A DNA stretch of 58,074 nt, taken from assembly GCA_022538095.1 (NCBI GenBank), contig JAKYXN010000037.1:1-58074 (forward strand), given 5' to 3'. Position 1 is the first letter of the stretch; the number at the start of each line of letters is the position of its first letter. The stretch comes from Puniceicoccaceae bacterium K14. GTDB taxonomy: Bacteria; Verrucomicrobiota; Verrucomicrobiia; Opitutales; Opitutaceae. Below the pieces are notes generated by a model. It worked only from the letters and a program-made list of their open reading frames with translations. It ran no database searches and was not told the origin of the DNA. This document shows, piece by piece, positions 28,573-37,654 of this stretch. Position numbers and translations under genes: made by a program.

Positions 28573-29247
28573 TTACGCATCCGTTTTTTTCATACGATAG
28601 CCAACTCCTCGTACCGTTTCAATTAATGCATCCGCATCCTTATCGACTTTCTTCCTCAACCGTTGGATACAAACATCTACTATGTTAGTATTTGGATCAA
28701 AATCGTATCCCCAAACATGCTCCAAAATTTGTGTACGCGTATAAACTCGCCCCGGCGAACGCATCAAAAACTCTAGCAAATTAAATTCTCGACTGGTTAG
28801 CTCTATCGTATCCTCTCCTCGACTCACTTCGCGGGTGGTTACATTTAATACGAGATCACAAACCTGCTTCATATTTAAGGTGGATCCCGTGGAACGACGA
28901 TGTAAAGCGATGATTCGAGCAGCTAATTCATCTACAAAATAGGGCTTAGTCAAATAATCGTCTGCGCCCAGATTCAAGCCTTCCAAGCGTTCGTCGAGTT
29001 CTCCTCTTGCTGTAGCCAGGATAACAGGTACGTTATTGTTTTGGGCCCGAAGACTACGAATAATACTTAACCCATCCTTCCCAGGGAGCATTATATCCAG
29101 AACTATCGCATCGTACCCCATGTTCGTCGCCAAGTAGTATCCCTCGTCTCCATCTCGAGCGACATCCACGGTAAATCCCTGTTCTCTCAGGCCTTTGCTC
29201 GCAAAATCGGCTATCTTCCGTTCGTCTTCAACTACTAGTATTTTCAT
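28573..29247 (-). CDS. OmpR-family response regulator
   Basis: 224 residues: receiver domain with phospho-acceptor Asp51 ('AIVLDIMLPGKDGL'), acidic pair 'VVEDERK', switch Thr ('ATARGE') and Lys ('LTKPYFVDEL'), followed by a winged-helix DNA-binding domain ('LTSREFNLLEFLMRSPGRVY' and 'VDVCIQRLRKKVD'). It is first of the two-gene operon with its kinase and is divergent from a secreted EF-hand gene, a likely target. Confidence 0.95.
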   Translation of the reverse strand: MKILVVEDERKIADFASKGLREQGFTVDVARDGDEGYYLATNMGYDAIVLDIMLPGKDGLSIIRSLRAQNNNVPVILATARGELDERLEGLNLGADDYLTKPYFVDELAARIIALHRRSTGSTLNMKQVCDLVLNVTTREVSRGEDTIELTSREFNLLEFLMRSPGRVYTRTQILEHVWGYDFDPNTNIVDVCIQRLRKKVDKDADALIETVRGVGYRMKKTDA

Positions 29248-29413
29248 CGTTTATTTATTTTGAGGAGGAGTAAATCGACGCCACTCAATCGCGAATTCTC
29301 GAATGGTCTGCAACGTCTTCAATCGTACTGCAGCAATAAGCTACAGTTGAGGCTATTTTATATCATTTAGGGAACACACTAGTAGATATCGGCGTTTCCT
29401 CAAGCAAACCTTC

Positions 29414-29452
29414 ATTACAAAGCTGTAATTCAAAGAATGAGCTATTTGTAAT
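29414..29452. promoter_or_regulatory. Candidate response-regulator binding site
   Basis: ATTACA-AAGC-TGTAAT (29414-29429) is a perfect 6-4-6 inverted repeat, and a third TGTAAT half-site follows at 29447-29452, 23 bases (about two helical turns) after the second. Such arrays are typical of OmpR-family regulators. It lies between the divergent regulator and EF-hand genes. Confidence 0.45.
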
Positions 29453-29533
29453 TTAAATATGGTTTACTGTTTTCAGAAACAGAAAACGAATCAGTTCTCA
29501 CGCAAAAAATTGATAAGAAGCAAAATAAACGTA

Positions 29534-29935
29534 ATGAAAACAAAACTACTTATATCTACTGTACTCGCAACTACACTCGCAAGCGGCATAGCCGTTGCTC
29601 GCCCCGGAGGCGGTGAACGCCCTGACCCGGAGCAAATGATCGCTCAAATGATCGCTGAGCATGACCTCGACGAAAGCAATACTCTAAGTGCCGATGAGCT
29701 ACAGGCTGCTCTTACTGCCATGCATCAAAAGCGTTCTGAGCGTCGAGAACAACGTGAAATGAAGGAAAACGCGGAACGTCCAGCTCCGGAAGAAATCTCC
29801 GCTCAACTTTTAGAAAACTTCGATACTGATGGCGATAGTGCCCTTAATTCGGAAGAACTTTTTCAAGCGATGGCCGAAATGCGCCCCGGACGTAAGGGCG
29901 GGAAACGTGGCGGATCACGACAGGACGCAGAATAG
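29534..29935 (+). CDS. Secreted EF-hand calcium-binding protein
   Basis: 133 residues from ATG 29534; the in-frame upstream ATG at 29459 would place a basic tail before the signal peptide and is less likely. The signal peptide is 'MKTKLLISTVLATTLASGIA', cleaved near VAR-PGG. Two EF-hand loops are complete: one with 'DLDESNTLSADE' and one with 'DTDGDSALNSEE' (ligands at positions 1, 3, 5, 7, 9 and 12). The linker is Arg/Glu-rich and the tail is basic ('RPGRKGGKRGG'). Small EF-hand exported proteins often sit beside OmpR-type two-component systems; here the divergent arrangement suggests regulation by the neighbour. Confidence 0.88.
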   Translation: MKTKLLISTVLATTLASGIAVARPGGGERPDPEQMIAQMIAEHDLDESNTLSADELQAALTAMHQKRSERREQREMKENAERPAPEEISAQLLENFDTDGDSALNSEELFQAMAEMRPGRKGGKRGGSRQDAE

Positions 29936-30019
29936 GTCCGAAATAAATTAGGTTGGATAAAAATAATATTGGGAATCTAGTCTTGGGCCCCAGGCTCGTT
30001 GAACTAGGAATTGAACCAG

Positions 30020-30049
30020 AAGGTTGATCGTAGGGGCGATCAACCTTTT
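30020..30049 (+). terminator. Rho-independent terminator
   Basis: An 11-base perfect stem, AAGGTTGATCG / CGATCAACCTT, with a six-base loop is followed by a short T-run (TTTT). It stands about 85 bases after the EF-hand stop and would end that transcript. Confidence 0.7.
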
Positions 30050-30128
30050 GCAATTTAGGGAGTTACAGTCGGTCTGCAAAATTTTCATTGCCTTGCGTGC
30101 ATCGTCGGAAATCATCACCGACTTCGTG

Positions 30129-30662
30129 ATGCAGAAACCGTCAAACAGCCTTACACTCAAGAAAGCTTTAAGCTACTCGAATGGCTATCGAGAGCTCGGG
30201 ATGCACGATTGGGCCTTCAAGGAAATTGAAGCCCTCCCGGATGATTTGAAAGTCGCAGTCCCTGCCTTACAGATGCAATTGGCAATTTCCATGGACGCCA
30301 AAAAATGGAACAAGGCGCTACCCTTTGCCAAAAAATTGCATGACGTGGATCCTGAGGCTTCGGAGAACCACGTGAACTTGGCCTTTGTCATGCGTCGAGC
30401 GCGGTCAATGCAATCCGCTCGCAAGGTTTTGGAAACCGCAGCCAAAAAATTTCCCGGTGTAGCCATCATTCACTACAACTTGGCCTGCTATGCGTGTCTT
30501 AATAAAAACACGGAAGAAGCTAAATCCTTCCTCAATTTGGCCTTTGAGTTAGACGAAGCCTATTTGAAGATTTCTCTGGAAGATGAGGATCTTGAGCAAC
30601 TGCGCCCATGGATCAAAAAAGCAATCGCCATCAGAGAGACTGGCTCGCTAGACGACCAATAA
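30129..30662 (+). CDS. Small TPR-repeat protein
   Basis: 177 residues from ATG 30129 (GTG 30126 is directly before it). The frame is open further upstream, but that part overlaps the terminator hairpin and is not protein-like. The sequence shows TPR pairs: 'ALSYSNGYRELGMHDWAFKEIEAL', 'NKALPFAKKLHDVDPEASEN' and 'AIIHYNLACYACLNKNTEEAKSFL'. No signal peptide is visible, so it is likely cytoplasmic. Function is unknown. The stop is only three bases from the convergent end of the dnaX long frame. Confidence 0.75.
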   Translation: MQKPSNSLTLKKALSYSNGYRELGMHDWAFKEIEALPDDLKVAVPALQMQLAISMDAKKWNKALPFAKKLHDVDPEASENHVNLAFVMRRARSMQSARKVLETAAKKFPGVAIIHYNLACYACLNKNTEEAKSFLNLAFELDEAYLKISLEDEDLEQLRPWIKKAIAIRETGSLDDQ

Positions 30663-30665
30663 TCT

Positions 30666-31022
30666 TTAGCGTAATTTCTTGGGATTGAAACGCTTCACAG
30701 TTAATAATTCCGCTCGAAAGAGCTCATGCATCAAAGCTCGCGACTTAGCTGGAATCAGGTTTTTCGCCTGATCCAAAGGAATCAAAGGAGAATCGCTCTC
30801 ATCCGCAATCTCGTCTTCGTTTACCGCCGCTTTAGGCGCTCCATAGTATTCTGCCAATTCTTCATCGCTTGGTCCTTCGGCTGCAGGCTGAAACATTTCA
30901 GCTGAAATCTCTTCCTCAGCAGCTTCGGATTTCTCTTCTTGGCGAGGACTAGGCTCACTTGGCTCTAACGTAGTCGACGGCTCGGAAACAGACGCCGGTT
31001 TTTCACTAGGCGATGTCTCTAG
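30666..31022 (-). CDS. dnaX: Downstream -1 frame of dnaX (tau-specific C-terminus)
   Basis: Immediately after the A10 run, the -1 frame continues from CTA at 31020-31022 without a stop for 118 codons to TAA at 30666. It encodes an acidic/Pro/Ser linker ('[20 protein letters not shown]' like) and a compact C-terminus ending '[20 protein letters not shown]'. There is an internal ATG at 30896, but no ribosome-binding site and no signal that this is a separate gene. In E. coli and Thermus the tau form of DnaX is made by shifting into the alternative frame; joined here it would give a 499-residue protein. An assembly error in the homopolymer would produce the same picture. Confidence 0.7.
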   Translation of the reverse strand, partial: LETSPSEKPASVSEPSTTLEPSEPSPRQEEKSEAAEEEISAEMFQPAAEGPSDEELAEYYGAPKAAVNEDEIADESDSPLIPLDQAKNLIPAKSRALMHELFRAELLTVKRFNPKKLR

Positions 31023-32164
31023 TTTTTTTTTTCGCCTGAGCTTTCTGGAAGGGTCGCGGCAATGCCCACTAATTCACGTATCAAACTATCGATCGCTCTT
31101 GCCCGACAATCTTCTGAAGCCTTCAACAATGCTACTTCGAAATTGACCTTTTCATTGAGGCCAAATTTCAAGCCAGACTCTCCTTGACGCAGACTGTCCA
31201 GCATCCGAGTAAGTGCTTCAGTGGTCATGGTCGGGCCTAACTCAGTCGTTTTTCCGCCTCCGCGCACAGCTCCAAGCAATACCTCACGCACGTAGGCCTG
31301 CAGATCTACCAAGGCACGGTAAAAATCGCGGCCCGTGGTATCGAAGGAATCGACCAATTCTAAAATTTTGTCGTGAGCGCCAGCAGCGACTGCCTTAGCC
31401 AAATCAGTAACTTGAGCCGAACTAGCGAGTCCATAAACCTGAAGTACATCCTCTTCTTTGATACTCTTTCCGCAAAAGGCGATCATTTGATCAAGGATTG
31501 ATTGCGAATCACGCATGCCACCATCGGCCAATCGTGCAATTGCCGCCAGAGCTGTATCATCCGCTGCAATTCCTTCAGTTTCAGAAATGAGAGCGAGGCG
31601 TTCTTTGATCAAATTCTCTGGAATCGGCTTGAGATCGAAACGCTGACACCGCGAAACAATGGTAGGCAAAACTTTGTGAGCTTCCGTCGTCGCAAATACA
31701 AATTTCACGTGTGGCGGAGGTTCTTCCAAGATCTTCAACAGGGCATTGAATGCCGCTGTTGAAAGCATGTGAACCTCATCAATTATATAAATTTTGTAAC
31801 TCCCCTGACTCGGAGCGTACTGTGCATCGTCCCGCAGGTCACGGACCTGCTCCACGCCATTATTCGAGGCACCATCGATTTCCAATACATCCATGCAAGA
31901 ACCATTCATGATGGCTTTGCAAATCTCGGAATCTTCGGGTGGGCTAACATTCGCCCCTCCTTCACAATTTAAGCATTTTGCGAAAATTCGAGCAGTCGTA
32001 GTTTTACCGGTACCACGCGGTCCGACGAAAAGGTAAGCGTGAGCAATTCGATTCTGCTCAATCGCATTTTTCAATGTACGCACCACATGGTCTTGTCCGA
32101 CAATTTCGTCGAATTTCTGGGGACGCCACTTACGGGCGATAACTTGATAACCAGTGTTAGACAT
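31019..32164 (-). CDS. dnaX: DNA polymerase III gamma subunit (short DnaX frame)
   Basis: 381 residues from ATG 32164; the open frame extends to 32215, but '[20 protein letters not shown]' is the family N-terminus. Walker A 'GPRGTGKT' is at residues 48-55, the zinc-module cysteines lie around 64-89, '[10 protein letters not shown]' is Walker B and 'VSRCQRF' carries the SRC arginine finger. Domain III follows. The frame ends in Lys-Lys-Asn-stop directly after the A10 run, giving a gamma-like clamp-loader subunit. SRP RNA is encoded just upstream, as in Bacillus. No ybaB or recR follows. Confidence 0.95.
   Translation of the reverse strand: MSNTGYQVIARKWRPQKFDEIVGQDHVVRTLKNAIEQNRIAHAYLFVGPRGTGKTTTARIFAKCLNCEGGANVSPPEDSEICKAIMNGSCMDVLEIDGASNNGVEQVRDLRDDAQYAPSQGSYKIYIIDEVHMLSTAAFNALLKILEEPPPHVKFVFATTEAHKVLPTIVSRCQRFDLKPIPENLIKERLALISETEGIAADDTALAAIARLADGGMRDSQSILDQMIAFCGKSIKEEDVLQVYGLASSAQVTDLAKAVAAGAHDKILELVDSFDTTGRDFYRALVDLQAYVREVLLGAVRGGGKTTELGPTMTTEALTRMLDSLRQGESGLKFGLNEKVNFEVALLKASEDCRARAIDSLIRELVGIAATLPESSGEKKN
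31022..31033 (-). promoter_or_regulatory. dnaX slippery A10 run (frameshift/transcriptional slippage site)
   Basis: On the coding strand the sequence reads GGCG, then ten A, then CTAG. Zero-frame codons are GAA AAA AAA AAC TAG. A one-base backward slip, or insertion of one A in the transcript, moves ribosomes into the open -1 frame. A run of nine A does this by transcriptional slippage in Thermus thermophilus dnaX, and A-AAA-AAG works by ribosomal shift in E. coli. I see no convincing strong stem-loop immediately downstream, which favours slippage by polymerase. Confidence 0.65.
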
Positions 32165-32177
32165 TGAGTAGCAAAGT

Positions 32178-32284
32178 AAAAAAAAGGTGGCCAGGCACCC
32201 TACGGCGCATGTCAAACGTGGTTGCCGTTGCTACCTTCCGGTCCTGGCGGAGTTCACCCGTCCCACATCGCATAGGACCTGGCC
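32178..32284 (-). ncRNA. ffs: Bacterial signal recognition particle RNA (4.5S type)
   Basis: The minus strand carries the SRP domain IV signature: CAGGACCGGAAGGTAGCAAC, with the GGAAG-like tetraloop and asymmetric AGCA loop bound by Ffh. The outer stem GGCCAGG (32278-32284) pairs with CCTGGCC (32189-32195), giving a hairpin of about 100 bases. A run of eight T (32178-32185) follows and serves as terminator. The RNA pairs with Ffh to target membrane proteins to the translocon. It lies just before dnaX on the same strand, an arrangement also known in Bacillus (scr-dnaX). Confidence 0.93.
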
Positions 32285-32424
32285 GAGGGAGAAACTCGAC
32301 AACCTCCGCCGCCTTTTCAACAACTATTTTAGAAAAGTTATTACCCCCTCACTATTTGCGGAATTAAAGGCCTGTCTCACACTCGCTGGGAAATTAAAAA
32401 TTCTTGGACTCTAAGAATAGCTTT

Positions 32425-35400
32425 CTACTGCAAAATGAACTTTAGCTGGCTCACCTGAGCGGATTCCACCTTTTCAACTTCGGCGGCATCGACGCCCTCG
32501 ATCACCACACGCCCACCGGTTATAGCATGATTCTCAACGAGGTACGCCTGCGCTTGGGCCACACGGTGAGCCTTTAAAACATCAAAGGATTCAGTTGTGA
32601 GCTTGTAGCCACTCAATTTCCACAACACAGCCTTCATTTCATCGATACTACGTTCAACTGCAACTTCAGGAATCTCTGTTTCACCACTTGCTTCTTCCTC
32701 TGTTTCAACCTCGGCAACCGATTCAACTTCTTCGATAGCTCTATCCTTTGGAGTGAAACCAAAAAACGATTTAATTCCACTAAAGACACCTTTCTTTTTC
32801 GAAGCAGGAACCTTAACTGCTGATTCTGAATCGGCGTTTTCGGTTTGCGCAATCTTATCCTCTGAATCCTCACTCGCTCTAGGCGATGAGCCATACTCTT
32901 CGTATCCACTGATTCGATTCCATTCAATCAACGCGAATACGTCATTGACCTGAGATTCGGGCAAATCCGGATCATAGTTTTCCAAGGCGGAAATTATATC
33001 GGAACGCCCATTAGAAGACCCGCTATACAAGAAACTAGGGTCTTCAATGACTTCACTAAGAAACGCCTGTGCGAGAGCTGCTTGAGCAATCTCCGTCTCG
33101 TTCCTTTCGTCAACTCCAGCGACAATCCCTACCTTCAAAGCCGGTCTTTCAGTTAGAATTTTTGCGATCGATGTAAGACTATCCTTATTATCAATGCTTA
33201 AGTTGACGCTCCCGGGTTCAATCGATGCTGTATCCAGGTTTTCTTTTCCACCTGCCATTCCACTGAACAAGGAGAATGGCGAAGCAACCGCCTTTACGAT
33301 CAAATTACCCAACACCTTGAATACGATACTTGCGATGCCGCCAACACTTGGGTCGCTAAGATCACCTTTAACCGGTGGGTTAATCTGAATGACGCCCGAT
33401 TTATCTTTCAAAAGAGAAATTGCAAAACCAACTGGCAAGCCTAAGGCATCTTCGCTCTCCACCTTATCTCCTAAAGTCAATGCATCGATCCGAATACTAT
33501 TTTTACTATTTAATTTTCCTTTTTTAATGTCGTAATTCGATTCAATCGTAAGTCTGCCGTCGTCTAAATGGCGGCCCAAATACTTGCGCCAATAGGGAAC
33601 AGTTCCGGTAAGGTCGAAACTATGAAGCGTTACTTCGGCAGTTGTCTCTTTGTGAAAATCTATAAAGCTGGATACACCTTTTACTTCGAAAGTTGAAGTA
33701 TCGTCGAGTCTTGCTGACACTTCATAAGGGGAGGCATCGGCGTCCTCGGAGTTACTTATACCACTCGTTTTTAACTGAAATTGATCAAGTTTGATTGTAA
33801 AATCAGGGTCCAAAGTGGCGTCAGAAAAACGAAAGTCTCCGTTCGTAATCGCAAGCTTCCCGATCGAGATTGGCATTAATTCTTCTTCAACTACCTCAAT
33901 TTCTGAATCCTCTTGGCTCTCAATTTCTGCAACTTCTTCACCTTCCTCCACAGTCGGCTCTTCGTTTTCAGAAACAGATCCCTTTGCTAAACTGGCCAGG
34001 TTTATTCCTGCGTCATCACTCAACGCGGAAACCATCGGGGCATCCATAACGATCGATTCCACCGCGACTGATTCGCCATTGTAGACAGCGTCGTCAATGA
34101 TTAATGAGCCTAGCTGTAGAACAGCCTCTGCAGTACGAGAATCGACTACTTGGACACTTTCCAATCCAAAATTCAGACTGGCAATTGGGTCTTTGCCTGT
34201 TTCGTATTCAAATCCCCCATCGAAATTAAGAGATCCACTTTCCAACAAAGCATAAGAATAGGCACTTACATAGCTTTGAGCTTGGCTGAGTTCCAATCCA
34301 GATAGTGAATACTTGCCTTCAAATTTTTGAGCCGGAATATTTCCTTTGGCATCAACTTCAAGGGTGCCTGAGCCATTGAGCAAGGCGAGCGATACCCTGA
34401 ATTCGCTTTCCAAATTTTCGTCTAAAAGATCGATCGCTTTTGCTCCTATACTGATAGAAGAGATTTCAGTTTTTGTCTCAGTTTCTAGGGATCGATCCAC
34501 CAAAACCGCTCTGCCTCCTTGGTAATCGAATGATTCTAAGCGCACATTCCATTTCCCTTCTGGGTCTGGAGAGGAAGTCGAAGTTGGGTCCGATTTCCCC
34601 GTAGAATCTTCATTCGCTTGTTTTAGAATCTCCCCTTGAGGTAACAAAAGATCACCCTCTTTCTTTCTGACAACACTGATTGCGTTATCTACAATCGAGA
34701 ACTCTTCGATAGAAACAACCTGCTCCTGGCTATCCAGTTCAATACCACTAATCTCCAAGGTAGCGAAAGAGACCTGGGACAACTCATCATGAGAATCGGA
34801 TAATTTAAATGAATCAACTAGCACGTGAGCTTCGTCGGTAACCAATTTCATTTGTCCTTCGGCGTAACTCAATTCGTATTCGCCTCCAATCGAGAAATAT
34901 CCAGCCAAATCGATATCAACCAACTCCTGAACGTAAGGTAACCCCATCGACAAATCGAGGCGACTCACTTCAAATTCCCCTTTAGAATAGAGAGGATCTA
35001 TTGTGATAGATCCATCCCATTCTATTTGCGTTTCTTCTCCAATTTGTGCCGCAAACGCATAAGGACTCTCTGCATTCGCTTCGCTACGAAGCTCTTCAGT
35101 CACAAAACTTATCGGTCCAATCGTATCACGTAAAGGGGTTGCAAGCGACTCATCGGAAAATTCGACTGAAAAATTATCGATTGCGACTTGTCCGATGTAA
35201 AAGCCAATCGGTTTCGTATCTTCTTCAGTAGTGGTTTCCTCATTTCCTTCGCCTGAGGATAATTCCATGTATGATTGGAAATTAAACGCTCCATCCTCCA
35301 AAATTTTCACCGTCGCAACGGAATCCACCATAGCGAATTCTTTCAAACGCCCAGATAGAGTGAACAGAGAGCTCAATTGAGCGTTCACTCTTATTAAACT

Positions 35401-35646
35401 CGCTTCAAAAAGAGGTCCCCCAAGATCGTCCTCCAAGTAAAGCCCCTCTAGACTCAATGTCAGAGTAAATGGATTGAAACCCACCCCCTCAAGCGCAAGT
35501 GAATGATCCAACGTTTCAGACACTGCGCCTTCTAAATTCTTTTTCACAATAATAGGCAGCACCCAAAATCCTACTATAAGATAGAGTGCATAAAATACGC
35601 CTACCAATACAGCACACCGCTTGACCCAATTTTTCTTCGTTTTCAT
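32425..35646 (-). CDS. DUF748/AsmA-like envelope protein
   Basis: 1073 residues, starting with a membrane helix at about 11-32 ('VLVGVFYALYLIVGFWVLP'), then beta-rich repeats typical of DUF748/AsmA-like proteins: 'GFNPFTLTLSLEGLYLED', 'GQVAIDNFSVEFSD', 'IGKLAITNGDFRFSDATLDP' and 'LPVGFAISLLKDKSGVIQINPPV', the last being the most conserved DUF748 motif. Several acidic low-complexity linkers (Glu/Ser) break the chain. Such proteins span the periplasm and are thought to support outer-membrane lipid or protein homeostasis. It lies downstream of recF on the same strand, separated by 200 bases. Confidence 0.85.
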   Translation of the reverse strand: MKTKKNWVKRCAVLVGVFYALYLIVGFWVLPIIVKKNLEGAVSETLDHSLALEGVGFNPFTLTLSLEGLYLEDDLGGPLFEASLIRVNAQLSSLFTLSGRLKEFAMVDSVATVKILEDGAFNFQSYMELSSGEGNEETTTEEDTKPIGFYIGQVAIDNFSVEFSDESLATPLRDTIGPISFVTEELRSEANAESPYAFAAQIGEETQIEWDGSITIDPLYSKGEFEVSRLDLSMGLPYVQELVDIDLAGYFSIGGEYELSYAEGQMKLVTDEAHVLVDSFKLSDSHDELSQVSFATLEISGIELDSQEQVVSIEEFSIVDNAISVVRKKEGDLLLPQGEILKQANEDSTGKSDPTSTSSPDPEGKWNVRLESFDYQGGRAVLVDRSLETETKTEISSISIGAKAIDLLDENLESEFRVSLALLNGSGTLEVDAKGNIPAQKFEGKYSLSGLELSQAQSYVSAYSYALLESGSLNFDGGFEYETGKDPIASLNFGLESVQVVDSRTAEAVLQLGSLIIDDAVYNGESVAVESIVMDAPMVSALSDDAGINLASLAKGSVSENEEPTVEEGEEVAEIESQEDSEIEVVEEELMPISIGKLAITNGDFRFSDATLDPDFTIKLDQFQLKTSGISNSEDADASPYEVSARLDDTSTFEVKGVSSFIDFHKETTAEVTLHSFDLTGTVPYWRKYLGRHLDDGRLTIESNYDIKKGKLNSKNSIRIDALTLGDKVESEDALGLPVGFAISLLKDKSGVIQINPPVKGDLSDPSVGGIASIVFKVLGNLIVKAVASPFSLFSGMAGGKENLDTASIEPGSVNLSIDNKDSLTSIAKILTERPALKVGIVAGVDERNETEIAQAALAQAFLSEVIEDPSFLYSGSSNGRSDIISALENYDPDLPESQVNDVFALIEWNRISGYEEYGSSPRASEDSEDKIAQTENADSESAVKVPASKKKGVFSGIKSFFGFTPKDRAIEEVESVAEVETEEEASGETEIPEVAVERSIDEMKAVLWKLSGYKLTTESFDVLKAHRVAQAQAYLVENHAITGGRVVIEGVDAAEVEKVESAQVSQLKFILQ

Positions 35647-35785
35647 GGAGTTAGATTCTTTCGTGATAACTTTTTGACCCGGCTAATTTTTACACCCCTT
35701 AAAGCAGAATGATCCAATTTTCCGAGAAAAAATCTATATTTGCTGAATAATCCCTAGATAGGGGCTCTATTTTACTACAAGCTGT

Positions 35786-35804
35786 GAAAAGGCATTGCTG
35801 CCTC
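35786..35804 (-). terminator. Weak terminator after recF
   Basis: On the minus strand AGGCA-GCAA-TGCCT forms a 5-base stem with a GNRA-type tetraloop followed by TTTT, about 45 bases after the recF stop. It is short, so termination may be partial. Confidence 0.35.
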
Positions 35805-35846
35805 TGGTAGAAAAAAGTGAATTGAGTAAATCCCAATGGAGACGGT

Positions 35847-36926
35847 TTAGCTCATTTGCTCGAAGCGCCCCTCCGAGACTTCAAACAAGAGCCAATCATT
35901 TTTTTCGTACTCACTGGGAAGTTCCGTACCAGTAGCAAAAACCTGCAAGTCAGAATCCATCGCCTCCCAGAAACGTTTCTTTCTCTCTGGATCCAACTCT
36001 CCGAGTATGTCATCGGCCAATACAACAGGAGCAACTCGAAACTCTTTGCGCCAATACGAAATCATAGCGAAAGAAAGCGAGAGTACAATCGATCTCTGCT
36101 GACCATCGGAGGCAAAGTCGGCTGCAGACCTTCCATTGAGCAAGAGGCGAAAATCGTCCCGATGCGGACCTTTAGATGTTGTCTGTAACATCAGATCCCT
36201 TCCTCGAGACTTCGATAACTGATTCACATATGCCTCACCATTGTCGCAGTCGAAATTGGGTTGATACTCGACGCTAATCACTTCCGCTTCTCCTGATAGC
36301 CGGGCGTAAAACCCTTGGGCCAGCTCATTAAGAGTTTCCATGGCGGCCCTCCGCCCCTTGACCAATTCGGCTGCAGGCTCAATCAATTGTGCTTCAAACG
36401 CCGATAAAAGTGATTCTTCAGGCCCTGTCTTCAACAAGGCGTTGCGCTCTTGCAAAGCCTTTTGAAAACGTTGCAACGCCGTAAAGTAGGAACGATCCAC
36501 TCCACACAAAAACGTATCCAAATACCGACGCCGTATACTGGGAGATCCCCGGGCAATGCTTAAATCTCCAGAGGAAAGAACCACTGTAGGCATCCTCCCA
36601 ACGAATTCTGAGGCTCGTTTGACCATACTGCCCTCGGCTGACACTTCCTTTCCTCTCCTCTTGATGCGAACCTTTGCGTTCAGTTCGTCGCTATTGTCCT
36701 GAATCGCTTCGTAAAGGATCTCCGAATACTCAGACTTGCTACCGATCAAGATCTCATTCTCCTTCGCTCGAAAGGCTCTTAAGGTCGTAGACAAGCCAAT
36801 TGCTTCCAGCATATTCGTTTTGCCTTGCCCATTCCGGCCATAAAAAAACACTCGAGGGGCATCTACCGCCAACCGAGCAAACTCGATGTTGCGATAATTG
36901 GTCAATGCAATGGTGGTAAACCTCAT
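35847..36926 (-). CDS. recF: DNA replication and repair protein RecF
   Basis: 359 residues. SMC-like ABC ATPase: N-terminal 'IALTNYRNIEFARL', Walker A GRNGQGKT at residues 30-37, signature 'DGQQRSIVLSLSFA', and Walker B/D-loop 'PVVLADDILGELDPERKKRFW'. RecF loads RecA at gaps with RecO and RecR. It is often near dnaA/dnaN; here it is not, and lies between queE and a DUF748 gene. The start overlaps none of its neighbours; queE ends 26 bases upstream. Confidence 0.96.
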   Translation of the reverse strand: MRFTTIALTNYRNIEFARLAVDAPRVFFYGRNGQGKTNMLEAIGLSTTLRAFRAKENEILIGSKSEYSEILYEAIQDNSDELNAKVRIKRRGKEVSAEGSMVKRASEFVGRMPTVVLSSGDLSIARGSPSIRRRYLDTFLCGVDRSYFTALQRFQKALQERNALLKTGPEESLLSAFEAQLIEPAAELVKGRRAAMETLNELAQGFYARLSGEAEVISVEYQPNFDCDNGEAYVNQLSKSRGRDLMLQTTSKGPHRDDFRLLLNGRSAADFASDGQQRSIVLSLSFAMISYWRKEFRVAPVVLADDILGELDPERKKRFWEAMDSDLQVFATGTELPSEYEKNDWLLFEVSEGRFEQMS

Positions 36927-36952
36927 AAGAGAATCTTTTAGCGTAGAGTCGC

Positions 36953-37633
36953 TTAAAACCCGAGGCTAGGATTCCCCCCAAGTGGAGCCGAGTCCAAGGA
37001 TCCAGAGTCTAGCAAATCAGCTTTGAAAAGTTTGTGCATTTGAAAACCCGCCCGAAACGGAGCTCCGTGTTTCTTTACGTAATTGGTTATTGAACACAAC
37101 ACATCATTGTTAGATCGCTGCGACCACTCTGGGTGAAGCCACACCGGCCGCTCGCCAAAATATGGTCCGAGCTCAGTTACCCACCTCTCGATGCTCGTTG
37201 CGTCTTCCACGATAATTTTAAACTCAGAAGCGGTAGCCAGATTTTGCTCCAGCGGCCGAGCTGCCCACTTTGGGCTGAGCGTCACCCAATCGACATTTCC
37301 CTTGATCGGAAACGCCCCGCAAGTCTCCAAATGAATTGACAGCCCTTCAGCTCGAATTGCAGAGGTCAAATCTTTCAAATCATGAACGGTGGGCTCTCCT
37401 CCTGTTATGACAACAAACTCGCACCCTGACTGAGCCGCTTTCGAAGCAAGCGACAGCGCTGACACCCGTTGTATATTCTTTGGCTTGAAATCCGCGTGCC
37501 ACGTTCCCGCTGAGTCACACCACGGACAATGCACAGGACAGCCAAACAATCGAATGAAGTACGCAGAGCGTCCCAAATGCATTCCTTCCCCTTGCCAAGA
37601 ATGAAAGGTCTCGTGAATCGGATAGGTGCTCAT
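36953..37633 (-). CDS. queE: 7-carboxy-7-deazaguanine synthase (radical SAM)
   Basis: 226 residues. The N-terminus 'IHETFHSWQGEGMHLGR' is the QueE substrate/turn motif, and the radical SAM CX3CX2C cluster is Cys32, Cys36, Cys39 (GCPVHCPWCD). 'FVVITGGEPTVH' binds SAM. It converts 6-carboxytetrahydropterin into 7-carboxy-7-deazaguanine in queuosine/7-deazaguanine synthesis. It is third in the queC-queD-queE operon; no queF is seen in this window. Confidence 0.95.
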   Translation of the reverse strand: MSTYPIHETFHSWQGEGMHLGRSAYFIRLFGCPVHCPWCDSAGTWHADFKPKNIQRVSALSLASKAAQSGCEFVVITGGEPTVHDLKDLTSAIRAEGLSIHLETCGAFPIKGNVDWVTLSPKWAARPLEQNLATASEFKIIVEDATSIERWVTELGPYFGERPVWLHPEWSQRSNNDVLCSITNYVKKHGAPFRAGFQMHKLFKADLLDSGSLDSAPLGGNPSLGF

Positions 37634-37654
37634 TTCTATTTGTGCGACAAGACG

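Noticed and set aside
29940-30020. tRNA-like sequence near 29975-30020
   Set aside because: A TTGAACC-like stretch is present but no cloverleaf stems or acceptor pairing could be drawn; no tRNA was found in the window.
30024-30128. Upstream extension of the TPR frame to ATG 30024
   Set aside because: That part overlaps the terminator hairpin at 30020-30049 and does not read like TPR sequence.
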